Assembly: GCA_017607445.1 (NCBI GenBank)
Contig: JAEVHH010000005.1
Span: 3,043,001 to 3,107,000, forward strand
DNA: 64,000 nucleotides
Direction of reading: 5' to 3'
DNA from: Histoplasma ohiense
Taxonomy: Eukaryota > Ascomycota > Eurotiomycetes > Onygenales > Ajellomycetaceae
The position numbers and the translations under genes were made by a program. The stretch's first letter is position 1, and every line of letters begins with the position of its first letter. This document shows positions 1 to 11,739 of the stretch, one piece after another. Below the pieces are notes generated by a model. That model searched no databases. It saw only the letters and a list, made by a program, of their open reading frames with translations, and had not been told where the DNA came from.

Positions 1-3000
1 ATCAGTGTCGGCAATAGCTGGAAGATCCGACCGCTCGTCGTAGCACTGGGGTTTCTGATGGGGTGAAGATGATAGCTGGTGTGGCGATGAGAGGACTTTG
101 CGGTTGTTTTTTCTAACTACAGGCCTGGGCGGGGAATTCTCTGCCGCTGTTGTTGTGCGGGGTGGGGCAGTGGAGACGAATCGCGCCATGGGTGGTGATA
201 CAGTTGGAAAACCTCTATCGGGTTCGTAGAAGGGATTGGTGAGTACAGATTCACCACTTGAATCCGGGCGGTGTTCAGCTGGCTGGCTGTCTTCTACGGC
301 AGAAGCAAGAACTGAAAACTGGGAGTCATCATGATCCAGAGTCACCCGATCCTGCTTAAGTGATGCAAATGAGGAGTGGTAAATGTCCGCAGACAGAAGG
401 GCCATCGGCTGAACATGCTGCGCACAGTCATCATTTGGAATATCATCAGCTGATTTCGTTCCAGGGTCTAAATCGGTTTCGATGTGTGTCTCGTCAATTG
501 GAGGGTCAAGCTGTGAGGTGGTTGCTTGGTTCTTGGCCGATGGCATGGAATCCTGGACGAGCAGATAGCCGGACTCCAGAGTCTGATGTTGATCGTCCGA
601 TAATAATGCCGGCAATTTCTGATGCTCAGGTTCCGGCTTGAGTGCAGAGGGATCGGACATAACATCTTGTATACATGAAAATGAACTGAGCACTTCCGCG
701 ATGATTCTCTTTCCAGGCACATCTAGTGGAGAGCAGTTTCCTGAAGACTTAGACACAAGTGAGTCGTTTCGGTGACAATGTCTTGAGGGACTTAGTGGTG
801 GGCTTGAGGTAAAGCCAGCAAAAATAGGGGATTTAACTATTGGCGTGGCAACTCCATCAAATCCATTGTTTGTGCTAGAAATGTGGGCGTCGAAGAAGGC
901 ATCTTCAGGAGCTTCAGGAGGGAGAAAGTCCGAGTCGAATCCTGATCGGAACCCAGCCTCTCGAATCATTGTTGAAATTTTGTGTCGCGTCGGGGAGGAA
1001 ACGGTGACGACTTCAGGAATCGAGGGGGGAAGTTCAGTGAAACTGGTTCAGGTATCGGGTAAGCTGGCAGGCGCATTAACATTAGAGGAGAATTTATACC
1101 AACAGATGGTTCTGTGTCTCCTCCGCCACCTCCACCAGACTATCTCCAGACCCCGCGGACAGCAATTTCGGTTCTATGAGCTCTTCAAATTGCACTTCCC
1201 TAAATCCATCATCTTCGCCTTTCCATTCATCATATCCAGGCATCTCAAACTTGGTGTACTGTGCCACTCCATTGTCGTTATCGACATGGCTTTGCGGGGG
1301 TTGCTCTCTATGTTGTCGCGCAAGTCGCATTGTCAAAGTCCCATCCACAACACTTTCGACCACGGCAGTGCGATATTCTGACACCAATGGTTGCCAGTTC
1401 GTAGCTTTAGACATGTCCAACTGCTTAAAAGCGATGATTGTTCCAGGCTTCATATCAGCGCCTTGTGCATCTTTCAACGTTGATACATCGTCTGGTAAAC
1501 TTGGAAGATCATCGGCGGACGCACCCCTTCCCAGAGGAGCGGCCTCCATACCAGTAGCATCCTGGATTTGCGGACCAGGGGAAGCTTTGTTAAGCGACTT
1601 AGCTGGGGTTGCTGGATGTTCACCAGGCCCATCACCTCCATAATCTAGATGATTTTCGTTTGAAAAACTGGCTCCTCCGTTGCAACAATCGTCATGATAG
1701 TCTTCTACCCGGTGATTTCGAGATTTACGCTTCCTCTTCTTGCCACTAGCTTGTTGACTCCCTTTAAGTTCGCGGATTTTGGCCTGGGCATCCTTATCCC
1801 ATCGTTGAACGAAAGGGAACGGCGGTGCAGATAACTTTACATCGTCATAAAGACATTCCGTAGCTTGGAGAATGAGTCGATCTTGCCAGTTTTCAATTAT
1901 ATCGATCTTCGCCTCCGTAGGTTTATCGACTTCTTCAACCAACGGCAATTCTTTTGGAGTGAGCTTCTCTCGTAATGTCCCTTCATTTTCCTTGGTCTTG
2001 GGGCGCTTCAAGCCCAGCGAATCAAATACAAGTTGCCGAGAGCTGGGAACATCTGATATCGATTTTCTCTTCGATGATTTTCCAGTTTTGCTTGGAGCTC
2101 CATTGGCCCCATTTATAGGTGTGGTTGACAAAGATTCCGGAGGACTAAATGTATTAGTGTTCCTGGTAAGCTGTGGGCTCCCGTGTACTCCGTTTGAAAT
2201 ATCACGCAACAGCTGTTCACGCTTCCGCTCGAATTCTGCTTGCTCATCAACGACTTTCGTTTGAGTTCCTGGGGTCGCTTCACCCAATACCTCCGGAAAC
2301 GGGCCTGGATTAGCCTCGCACCACTTGCGCAGATCGTCGAAATTAGCATCTTTATGAAGTATTCCGAGCTCCTTCAATTTTTCGAGTTTTCTCCGTAACT
2401 TATTTCTCCTATTGGTGTTTTTCGTCTTTCGAGAGCCAGTACCGGGAGGATGATCAATTACCCGGGGAGCAGCTATGGTGGTCTTTGTATCAATTTCCGT
2501 TAACGAAGTTGTCGTTTGCCATTTAGCACTGAAAGTAGGGGATTTGATAGCTTCGGATCCTGAAGTTGATGAATTGCCACTTGAATTTGAAGAGGCTTCA
2601 GACGACGCTTCGCTCGAGCTAGAGTCGCTAGAAGAAATAGAGCTTGTTTCATTCTCGTCGCTTGAGTGATCAGTACCAGAAACAGAAACACCATCGCTCA
2701 CCGATTCCGCATCGGAGGCTTTTGGTCCCTCGGAATCAACGTTCTGTTGATCCTCGAAGCTTACACTGGCACTTTGCTTTGGTGAAGATGTGGAGCCTGT
2801 CTGTCCTTTTCGATGCAAGATCCCATGGACTTTACGTTCCACAACACCAAGGTTCGCTTGTGCTTCTCTCTTCTGTCGCTTGGTCGCTTGTTTTTTCGAC
2901 CCACGTGTGGACGGCAATGAGCCGGTCGCTTTGGCCCCAGGCTGCTCCTCAGTTCGTCGCTCATAGAGCATTATTGCTTCCTCGGACGGGGTTACAGCAG

Positions 3001-3895
3001 ATTCATCGCTCTCGCTCTCGCTCTCGCTCTGATATTCATATTCATCGTCATCCTCGTCACTGTGGTCTGCATCCCTGGCCGCAACCACAAGCTCTTTCCC
3101 AGCTCCGTCCACCTCTTGTTTCCACTCTAGGTCGTTCTCTTCATCATATTCATCTTCATCGTTATAGTCTCCTGCAAGAGCGTCATCGATCCGCCATCCA
3201 AAGTTCAAACGCCTTTTCTTCCGTGGTGGGATTGTAATAGGCGGCCTTGACGACGTGGCTTTTTGAATGTAAGGTTTCCCAAATGGAACACCATCGATTA
3301 AATGTTTCCCATCGATAGTAATCTGATGCCGGCCCGTGAGTCTCCTGGCCATGAGATCGCTAAGTTGTAGTGCGCGTATTCTACAGCCCGCAATGGAAAA
3401 GGGTCCCAGAGTCAGTAAATCATAAGCCAAATAAAAGAAACGAAATATATATATATATAGAAAGAACTTGACCAAAGGATAAACATACACAACCTCATCT
3501 CCATCTCTCAGTAGCCCATCAACCTCCATGAAATGTAAGCACTCAAACCCCATAACTTCCACCGCATAATCCTCCAGGCCCCATTGTCCCGCATCACCAA
3601 TACCATCACTACCCCCAATACCATCCTCAACGTGTGTCTCCAGCGGAATAACCTCATTCACATCTTCCAGCAATTGTGCAATGGTCAACCCCCCGCTTCC
3701 CGAAGCCGCGGCGGAGGCGCCAGCTCCAAAGCCAGAATTTGGCGCGCGCGTTGACGTAAGAGTAGAAGATGACACAGTCGCGAAGGACAAGACAGCGGAA
3801 TTGGCTTTGGAAGAAGCAGAGCTGGGCGAGGATGTCGTCCAGAGGACACGGGTGGTGGGGAGACCGTGCCGCTGTATAACGAGGTGGAGACGCAT
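1..3895 (-). CDS. Coilin-like nuclear protein (3' end beyond left edge)
   Basis: Exons read as 3895-3489, 3380-1104 and 1042 to beyond position 1. The N-terminus (MRLHLVIQRHG, then MEVDGLLRDGDEV) resembles the ubiquitin-like N-terminal domain of coilin, the Cajal-body scaffold involved in snRNP maturation. The middle is long and disordered with acidic Ser/Asp/Glu tracts and basic patches such as PPRKKRR. Near the end of exon 2, GTIIAFKQLDMSKATNWQP and EFEELIEP-type sequence (FEELIEPKLL) look like coilin's atypical Tudor domain. Intron 1 is 108 nt and stop-free. Intron 2 (1043-1103, donor GTTGGT) is needed because the exon 2 frame stops at 1094; beyond it an open Ser/Pro-rich frame runs to the window edge. 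The start at 3895 is preferred over an in-frame ATG 22 codons upstream because the conserved domain begins there. Coilin assignment is from fold-like similarity only. Confidence 0.72.
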
Positions 3896-4811
3896 GGCGG
3901 TGTGTTTTGGGTTTAGGACGTGGAAAGGTGTCGGGAAAATGTAGGATATGGACCCGATCAATTTCTTTTTCTTATCCTAAGCCTTGCGGTGTCCCGTATT
4001 TCGGCAGCCTTCGCTAGTCGGATCTTGCATGTGGAAGTTATTTTTTGTTCAAGGGATATAGCAGACGTCAGGCAGTCTGGCACCAGGGTAAGCGAGCCAG
4101 TAGACTGGCGATCTGATCTAGAGCCAGGATAACGAAGGTGCAGGAAACAATCATGTAGTGATTAATTCCAGTCGCACCATTACCATTTTCTTTTAGCCCT
4201 CAGTGTCTTGACACTGATCACTTTTGGTGGTTTAGCCTTCATCTAAAAAGCTGCCTATCCGAGCCTAGCGCCACCTTTATTTCCCCTTATTTTATTTCCA
4301 CAATTCTAAGACCGTCGAAGAACAGCTATTTGAGAAACTTATCTCAATGAGCCATATTTAATATTTGATCTTTATTGAAATCCAAGGTGCTAATAAATTT
4401 GTAATTCCGGTCAAAGTTGTCATTATCCTCACATTCTTTCATCTTTTTTTAAAAAAAACCACTAGTATGTTCCATTTTCCCTAAGTTGAAGCCCAAATCC
4501 AGTGAGTGGAGGCGAGGAAAGAAGAAATAAAATAAAATAAAATAAAATAAAAACGCTTTCGTTATCCGAGTCCCTGAGCTCTCGCTGTCATGACATGTCG
4601 TTATCCAAACAGAAAAATATACAAAGGGTAGAAAAACCAAAGGAAAGGCGGTTGTGGAAATAAAGGGAATGAAACATTTGATGGAACGATGACATGACCG
4701 CACCCAAATGCTATATTCTATCTAGCCGCTCGCATCCACCAGATGACAGATGGTCCCACTATATTCTGTGGGATAAGGACTCAGGCATTCCCAGGGGTTA
4801 TTCCTGAGCCT
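3896..4811. other. Spacer: promoter of coilin-like gene and 3' side of arrestin gene
   Basis: About 0.9 kb between the start of the coilin-like gene and the stop of the arrestin gene, both on the minus strand. It holds a short AAAAT-type run near 4527-4550 and AT-rich stretches. I see no supported gene. Confidence 0.6.
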
Positions 4812-7063
4812 TCAGTGTTTTCCCGCCCCAGGTACGGGTTTTCTACTGGGAACTCCCATGAACGGCATTGGTCTTCGTTGTGGTCGCTCCTGTCGTGCTT
4901 GTGGTGACTGTGTTGCTTGTGTTGCTTGTGGTGTTTGTGGTGACTGTGGTGACTGTGGTGACTGTGGTGATTGTGGTGACTGTGGTGATTGTGGTGACTG
5001 TGGTGACTGTGGTGGCTTTGGTAGCTGTAGTAGTTGTTGCACCGGGGATGGAGTTTCCCAGACAACTCGTCTTTGTTGAACTTGCCCAGTTGATGTCGAT
5101 TGTGCCAGCCGGCTAGCACCATGTCCATCCAGAGAAGTCGCATTCGCATGATAGCTATCGAAGAAAGACTCCGTTGATGCATTCCGCGGGTCGCTATTGG
5201 GGAAGAGCCGCTCGTCGTCTTTATGATTTTTCGCTGAACCCTTATTATCAGCCCCTGCCCATGACCCTGGCTCTGGGGGGTTATACTCGCGCCGCGGGCC
5301 GTCCACTGGCCCAAGAGCATCTGCCATGGCGTCTTCATAACTTGGAGGAGCATCGTCGTACTCATCCTGCACAGGGGGAGCTGTCGGGGCAACTTCGGGC
5401 CGAGGAGGCTGGGGAGGCGGATCATCAGATGCCTTGCTAGCCTTACTAGGTGTCCGCCGGACGGCATCTAAGAGAGCTTGGGGAGGGGCTATTCCAGAGT
5501 AGACTTGAACGGCCATCCGGAGTGGAAGGACGATGAGCTCGGGCTAGAATAAGGAATATTCATTTAAGGTTATCAGGTGCTCAAATATGAAATTTCAAGT
5601 GAACCACCGATCGAGCAGTATGAGGATCTCGGAGGGCATTAGAATGAATATCTGGAAACTGTGACTAACGCACCTTCATCACACCGGAAGATCCATGTGT
5701 TAACCCGACTCGTATATCCAAATCGTACGTCCGTGATATATTGCAGGTATCGAAGGACGGTGCCACAGAGCTGGGTAATGGGATACGATCCCACATGCTG
5801 GAATCTATTTTCCACTCTTTCCCAGCGGGGGCACTCCCATCCCCAAGTGGCATGTTCATATTACTGTGACTGATAATAACCCAGCTCCCGCTTTCAGATC
5901 GGGCAAGATCGTGGGCCCGGATGTGCGTATATGCGATTAATTCGACTTGCAGCATCTGCAAGAAGATCGTGTCTGGGCTCTCGTTGAGTTTTTTTACTAG
6001 TATTCGTAAGGGAAGTGGTTCGTTGCAAGTGATGATTGGAGGACTAGGTAATCTGGCATCGACTGAAAATCTGGGAGGTTCATCCTCGAGATCGATCAAA
6101 GCCGGTGGACTAGATTTTCCGAAAGGGCCCTTCTTTCTCTGTATGTTGCCTGCTTTTGCAAATTGTTGCTGACGTCTAGCGTACGACTCCGCACCGGATT
6201 CTGTTGCCTTGGGAGGTTCGATTGGCAGGAATTTGAAGTCCGCGAACTATATCGAGTCTCTATCAGCCTTGTAACCTAGTTGGCATCGCAGCGAACGCCT
6301 GAGGACGCGAACCATATATCCCAGATAATACATACCCCTCTATAGTTCTCCTTGTAAAATTGTGGCCGCCCAACCGTCGCCTTCACATAATATCTAATCT
6401 CCGCCTCGCCTGGAAATCCCGTCAGTGACGGTGGAAGCGCCTTTCGGACGTGTCTATTCGTATCGCGTGCAACCTCTAGTCTTATCGCGCCCATGTTGAG
6501 ATTTGTGCTCATATGCTGACTGCAGTCATTGTTGAAGGGAAACTAAACAGCACCCAATAAAAAAAGGAAATTAGTCGCTTCGTCCAAATTCCTAGTCGCC
6601 CAATACAAATAATATAAAGACTCATCTCCTTCAACTCACTTTGAACTGAAAGGGATATTCATGACGGCCGGGCGGAAGGGTATAGTACATGTTATTTCCG
6701 ACGAGCTCAGCCGCATCCTCGGCCGGAAATAAGGTAAGGACTTTGTATAGGAGCTATGGATTTGAAATGCAGAGTAAGGAGTCAGAACTCTCGATCTCGG
6801 ATCAAAAATTTCTCCAGGCGCGATTTCTATTGATAAACAGGCGAGCATACTTTGTGTGATTCCACCTCCGTCCTCTTCTTCTCATTGCGGTCACTATTGG
6901 GATATTTCGGAGCCGCAAGCCGGGTCCTGCTCTCGCCTTCAAGTTTTACAACAACACTCGATATGGGAGTATCGGTAGCTAGTACAAGGATGACTCTCCC
7001 TGTGATGAAGTCTAAGTTCGTGAAGTGGGCATGCGGTCTGTCAAGATGGATTCGAACAGACAT
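4812..7063 (-). CDS. Alpha-arrestin (ART family) ubiquitin-ligase adaptor
   Basis: Five exons: 7063-6851, 6753-6640, 6542-6336, 6246-5674 and 5543-4812, together 612 aa with all phases closing. The first half is an arrestin N domain (MSVRIHLDRPHAHFTNLDFI at the start, LPPGRHEYPFQFK then FPFNNDCSQ across the exon 2/3 join). Exon 4 carries the arrestin C domain (IITCNEPLPLRILVKKL). The tail has PPSY at about residues 435-438, the PPxY type that binds WW domains of Rsp5/Nedd4 ligases, and a Pro-Gln-Ser triplet repeat at about 546-575. Alpha-arrestins recruit Rsp5 to plasma-membrane transporters and receptors for ubiquitylation and endocytosis. Which cargo this one serves cannot be read from sequence. 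Length and domain order are normal for the family. Confidence 0.88.
4905..5025. repeat. 9-bp coding minisatellite in arrestin tail
   Basis: On the plus strand the unit TGTGGTGAC and close variants (TGTGGTGAT, TGTGGTGTT) recur about ten times. On the coding strand it gives PQS repeats. The unit length keeps frame, so copy-number change would lengthen or shorten the tail without frameshift. Confidence 0.85.
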
Positions 7064-7965
7064 TGCGAATAATTGGCTTATTCCGAGCGAGATTCATGCG
7101 TAAAGCGATTTTCCAGTAGAGGAGTACATTGGAGGTGAGAAATAAGTAACAAACGATGGGAAGGTCAAATCAAAACTCAGACGGAATCCAGAAGCGAGTG
7201 TTATTTGCTCAAGGCAAGTAGGTATGGAGTATCCCTGGATTTTCAGAGAATGATGAGAGACGCACAAAAGCGATTAGTTTTGCTTGTTCCGGCATGTTGC
7301 GGCGGGGATCTGAACTTGCTACTAGCGGTCCGAAAGCGGATGACGTTTGTGCCAAGTCTCAGCCACTATATATAGAACTCTGCTGGTGCTGTCAAGAACT
7401 TCAAGATATTCATACTGGCAAAGTTCCAACTACGTTAATTAAGGCATTGATTACCAAACAAGGTTCAGAAATGGATTTAAGCTAACTAACTGGAGGCGCC
7501 AGATCAAACATTTAATGGCGTTTGAGCCTTTTCGGCTAGCGCTAATAATCATTATGGCGAACATGTTTATAACCACATTAACCGCATGGAAAGAGTACTG
7601 GGATAAACCAAACCAACGCAGTTTTTCAGCTTCCTTCCCACCCCCGAATAATGAGATACTCCACATTCCCTGTTACGGGATCTGAGCTACGATATGTAGT
7701 TGGTTGGTAGCTGTGTACTCCTGTAACAGCTGACTGCCCCAGCCTCCTCCACACATCGCGTCCTGAAGGGAACATACGTATGTCCTGTACAGTACATAAT
7801 GCCCTAGATATTCTGGATATTTTGAATGATTGAATCTTCAAGGGAAGAAAAACGAAAACAAACCTATAGTGCGGCTTGTCTATAAAATCTATACTGTCTA
7901 GAACTGGAATACATGTTTCGAGGACAAAGTCGCGTGGGTTGATTCAGGTGCCGGGTCAAAGTTAG
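7064..7965. other. Spacer upstream of arrestin gene
   Basis: About 0.9 kb between the arrestin start and the 3' remnants of the lipase pseudogene. Two short minus-strand frames (about 7451-7841) show no domain, no conserved motif and no convincing splice join. Probably arrestin promoter and 5' leader. Confidence 0.5.
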
Positions 7966-7969
7966 ACAT

Positions 7970-9678
7970 ATTTGTTTTGCAAGCATATCTAGTCCACCAG
8001 ATCCAAAAAGGAGTTAGCCTGATCTAAATGTCACTTGCAGACGGGTGACCTTACCAGCAATATCCTGATATAGGGCGAGAGCATTAAATCTGTGGTCCCC
8101 AAAAAAGGATATTAGTATGTCAACCGAGAGATGGTCTTGCTTAACATGAAATATCGCAGGTGTTTTTATAATACCCACTTCCTCCTGTCCCCGCTCAAGT
8201 CAGAGACGAGCCACTGGAAACGGTTGGTCCAGTTGATTAAGTCAAAATGACTAACGTCCATGAGGGTGCCTTTATAACCTCCTTGACCTCCTCATTTGCT
8301 GCTTCGAACGCTAGCCAACCCGTCATTCGGACCTTCTTCCTGCTCGATTATCCGATGTGACTGGCGAAACAAAGACCAAATACTAGGGGTTAATGATGCC
8401 CCGTACGAAAAGTACCTGAGTTGTTCCTGGTAGTCAATGAAGGGTTACTGTCATTGCTGCGAGTGGGGGCTGGTACGAACCTCACATCGTCACAGTCCGG
8501 AATATTCGGATTGAATTCTTCCTGCATATACTTTCGAGTGAGTTGCATGAATGCCCCTGATTCGATGTTTAGCCGTGCGAGGACGCTATATATAACTGTG
8601 ACTCGTTTCTCTATGCTCTAAATGTGAATACGATATTACCCGCGTTCTAGAGAGCATATGACTGACCTCCAAGCTGCCCAAAGACATAATCTGCAAATGC
8701 ACTCCCTACTCTAGTTAGCAATAATTCCGAAGGGTGATTTGAGACGGGACTAACCTCGATGGGGGGTTGAAATCGTAGTCAGTGATAAAACGCGGAACCT
8801 CATAGAGCGAAGCTTGTTAATCATATAGCGGGAGTCCAGTCCCCTGATTCCGCTGTCAGAACAGCTATTTCAATCCTGTGTACAATATGGGTGAATACTT
8901 CAAAAAGCGCATACCCCTAAATTTATAAGATAAGTACATATTAAAAAGACAAAGGAACATAACAAAACAGAAGGAAGGGAAGTAATGAAAATTCCCGAAA
9001 ACTTCCAGCAGTCTCAACGTACCATGCTGTGTCTATATATAATGGTCAGCAAAAATGATTGGCATCAAAACAGTGCCGGAAGTTATGTATGAAAGGCTAA
9101 ACTTCAAAATGTCAAACTCACGCAATAATATTCATTGCCTCGCCCTGAATCTGAGCCTTAATCCCACTCGAAAGCGCTTTGGCTCGTTGCTCAATGGACC
9201 CTGAAGGCAAGACAGGAACCGTAAAACATCAATTCCCTGCTGGGAGAACGCCTTCTTGATACCCCGCAAATACTGTATTGGCGGAAGATATTTCCCGCCC
9301 AGTCTAAATTCGTCGAATCCTAACAGACCATGCGCCAGCACTATCGGGTGTTTTGGCTTGACTGTAGAGAACATCACCTCGGAACTCAAGTTAGGTAAAC
9401 TCAATCTAATCACAAGTGCTCTGTTGCTAATTCGACTTCTTTGTCTTTATGCGCTTCTGACGGTATGTATCTCGAAGAGCCGAGTATCGGCCCTCAATCA
9501 AGGGCTCCAAATTCTCCAAGAAAGGATCCCGCAGATGGAGCTTGGACGCATATGTCGATGTGGAGCTGAATTGCTGAGTTCGAAAGGCAGCGAGTGCCCG
9601 AACATTGCTTGTCTGTTGACATGGCGACACTGCTTTGGACATCCACCAAAAGGCTGGGTTTCTGACCGCATACCTCAT
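7970..9678 (-). pseudogene. TGL2-like triacylglycerol lipase pseudogene
   Basis: The order of a fungal mitochondrial-type lipase is recognisable: a basic, Ser/Thr-rich N-terminus at 9678, then KPKHPIVLAHGLLGFDEF, VPVLPSGSIEQRAKALSSGI, HSM, GLDSRYMINKLR, TTISTPHRGSAFADYVF, LNIESGAFMQLTRKYM, YFSYGASLTPSIWS, EGPNDGLASVRSSK, DVSHFDLINWTNRF and a worn C-terminus. Approximate exons are 9678-9462, 9361-9122, 9032-9023, 8843-8755, 8705-8667, 8610-8481, 8415-8175, 8089-8055 and from 7988. Three lesions stand out. A one-base loss near 9219-9227 shifts frame between GIDV and VPVLPSG. The HSM/GGLD join at the nucleophile elbow is out of phase. A TGA at 8292-8294 stands where a Trp is expected, next to a 9-nt duplication, and the exon ending near 8175 also joins out of phase. 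Intact relatives hydrolyse acylglycerols. Confidence 0.82.
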
Positions 9679-10181
9679 TCTGTACGTTTATGGACTGTAA
9701 AATGCTCCATTTGCATCGTCAATTCATGAGTGTAGAATGAAGCTGAAAATAAACTGATTCTTCCGAGGGTTCCAGGAAATGACGCCATCACTGTAGGTGT
9801 GCTAAATATATCCCTTAGATGCAAAACCCTGGATAGCGAAACCGAATTTGATTATCTACCCATCCAACGTGTGAAAAATTAGAAAATGGGAACCTTATTC
9901 AAAGGGCACTGCAATATAAAAAATTCAAATAGAAGTTTAACTGCAGGGCCAAATGGAAGGACCAGTAGCATATATTGTGTGAGCTCAATGAAGTGATATT
10001 ATTAATATCTATGATAGTATTCCTTTCACGGATCATTCATAAAAAGGAAAGAGAAAAGGAAACAGAAAGCAACAACATAAACACAAGAAGAAAAATCATT
10101 ACGCCCTGATCCAATTAGCATTTCCCATGCTGCTCATACATTCAATCCCTCTCCAAACGTGCTCGTTATCAAGTAAACAAT
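9679..10181. other. Spacer between lipase pseudogene and VMA10
   Basis: About 0.5 kb, AT-rich, with an A/G-rich plus strand near 10040-10095. It lies upstream of the lipase start and downstream of the VMA10 stop. Nothing else recognised. Confidence 0.5.
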
Positions 10182-11067
10182 TCAGGAATTCCCCGCAAGC
10201 TTTTGTGGCACTTGCGGATTAACGTCGGTAACAGCATGAATGAGATCCCCAATGACTTGGCCGCCCTTTTTCTTGCCAATATTTTTTATCTCTTGGACTT
10301 TCACCTCAGCTTCTTTGTTGGCTTCGTCTTCGGCTACCTTGTTGCCACTCGAGTGCTAAATGAAATAAGTAAGAGGGACGAGAATACCAGTTAGTCTTCT
10401 AGTCATTTCCTTATTCGTAGGGATATAATATACGTATGTCTTTTTGAAGTAGAAAGATCACGTGGATCCAAATGTCCGCTTAAGGATTGGAAAAAGGTCA
10501 TATTTCCTCACCTCAGCCTCAAATTTTTTAAACTCCTCTTCCTTTTTTTGTCGGTATTCTTCGATTTCATTTTGAGCTTCGGTTCGGGCGTCCTTTATCC
10601 GCTTTGTACGGTCTACATATATATGAAAATCAAGTTAGAGTGGGGGAGTTACAGAGAGAAGGGAATATTTGGTATCCGTCTGTGAATACAATAGAAGAAA
10701 GAAATCATACGGACATTCTCGGGCTGGAGTAGAAAACAGGCTGATTAGCAATCAATAACCAGAAATAGGGGGAAGGGTAGTAGGCTAAATCCACCCTAAA
10801 GGAAGCTCTTACCATTCTGTACGATTTTCTGTGCCTCTCTTTCTGCCTATTCACTCATGAAGGATTCGTTAGCTCTCCATGTTCTCCATTTGAGAAAGCC
10901 ATTATGGATCTAGACGTAGAGGTCCGTGGTTGGGGATAGTTTGGAGATTGGCCTACGTCAAGCAAGGTCTGGATACCTGCAGAGTTCTGGGCAGACTGAA
11001 GAAATGCACACTAGTTAACAAGTGACTCCTGAAAGAGTTTACATGAAAGGAATAAAAAGCGTACCAT
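10182..11067 (-). CDS. vma10: V-type proton ATPase subunit G
   Basis: Six exons: 11067-11065, 10995-10957, 10846-10813, 10723-10715, 10612-10512 and 10355-10182. They join to 119 aa with every phase correct. The protein begins M-SAQNSAGIQTLLDAERE, continues AQKIVQNAREYRTKRIKDA and a charged helix EEYRQKKEEEFKKFEAE, and ends GGQVIGDLIHAVTDVNPQ, matching Vma10/ATP6V1G at its usual length of about 115-120 aa. Subunit G is part of the peripheral stalk of the V1 sector and pairs with subunit E to hold the catalytic head on vacuolar and endosomal membranes. Exon 1 is only the ATG and exon 4 is only 9 nt (donor GTCCGT). It faces PET117 across a short shared promoter. Confidence 0.93.
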
Positions 11068-11378
11068 CTTCAATCTCTTTTTGGGAAAAAAAAAAAAAAA
11101 ATCCTCTAAGATCAGCGTCGACACCACCAAGTAAAATTGGTTGTTGGATGCAGCAACGTTATAGAGCTTCCAGAGGTGGAGCAAGGTCACAATCTCCGCT
11201 TCTGCCGCTCGACACCGCTCACGGACTCTGACGATAATTTTCGGAATTACATCGCAGCTTTGGTAAATAACGACCCAAATTTTTACTGAAGGTTAAATTA
11301 CTCAAAATAGACCGGAGGACACTTTATTTCTTCCAAACCACCCCAAGCATATTACGCAAGAAAAGGTCGAGGAGGGAC
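11068..11378. promoter_or_regulatory. Bidirectional promoter of VMA10 and PET117
   Basis: 311 bp separate the two divergent ATGs. It contains a poly(A) run of about 16 at 11086-11101; such poly(dA:dT) tracts commonly exclude nucleosomes in fungal promoters. No specific operator was identified. Confidence 0.6.
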
Positions 11379-11739
11379 ATGTCGCGCGCTTCAAAATTTA
11401 CCTTGGTCGGCACTTCGCTAATGACTGCTGGCATTGTCTACTTTGTCCACTGGACGCAGGAAGCTGACAAGGCTGTATGTTTTGGCTGATTGGACTACGC
11501 TATATATGATTATTTACTCCTGATTGCTGATTTTGGATGCAAATAACTGTTAGGCCATGCATGCCGGTGTGCAACGAGATTTGGAGAACCAGCGGATCAA
11601 ACGAGAGCGACAAGCGGACTTTGAGATGCAACGGGCACTGGAAGCTGAGTACCGCAAAATCCAAACCGTGTCAGATAACCGAAATGGGGAGAGAATAGAC
11701 GGTACCTCAGGGATGGGCGTCAGTCAGAGCACATCATAG
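11379..11739 (+). CDS. pet117: Cytochrome c oxidase assembly protein PET117
   Basis: Two exons, 11379-11474 and 11554-11739, give 93 aa. The N-terminus MSRASKFTLVGTSLMTAG followed by IVYFVHWTQE is the hydrophobic segment that anchors Pet117 in the mitochondrial inner membrane. It is followed by AMHAGVQRDLENQRIKRERQ and ADFEMQRALEAEYRKIQ, the charged helical signature of the family. Pet117 helps assemble complex IV and in animals links PDK-type and COX15 functions. The intron falls exactly between DKA and AMHAGV, phase 0, donor GTATGT. Size is normal. It is divergently transcribed from VMA10. Confidence 0.92.

Noticed and set aside
1043..1150. Possible frameshift in the coilin-like gene where the long frame stops at 1094
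   Set aside because: A 61-nt GT-AG intron (1043-1103) joins the two open frames in phase, so no lesion is needed.
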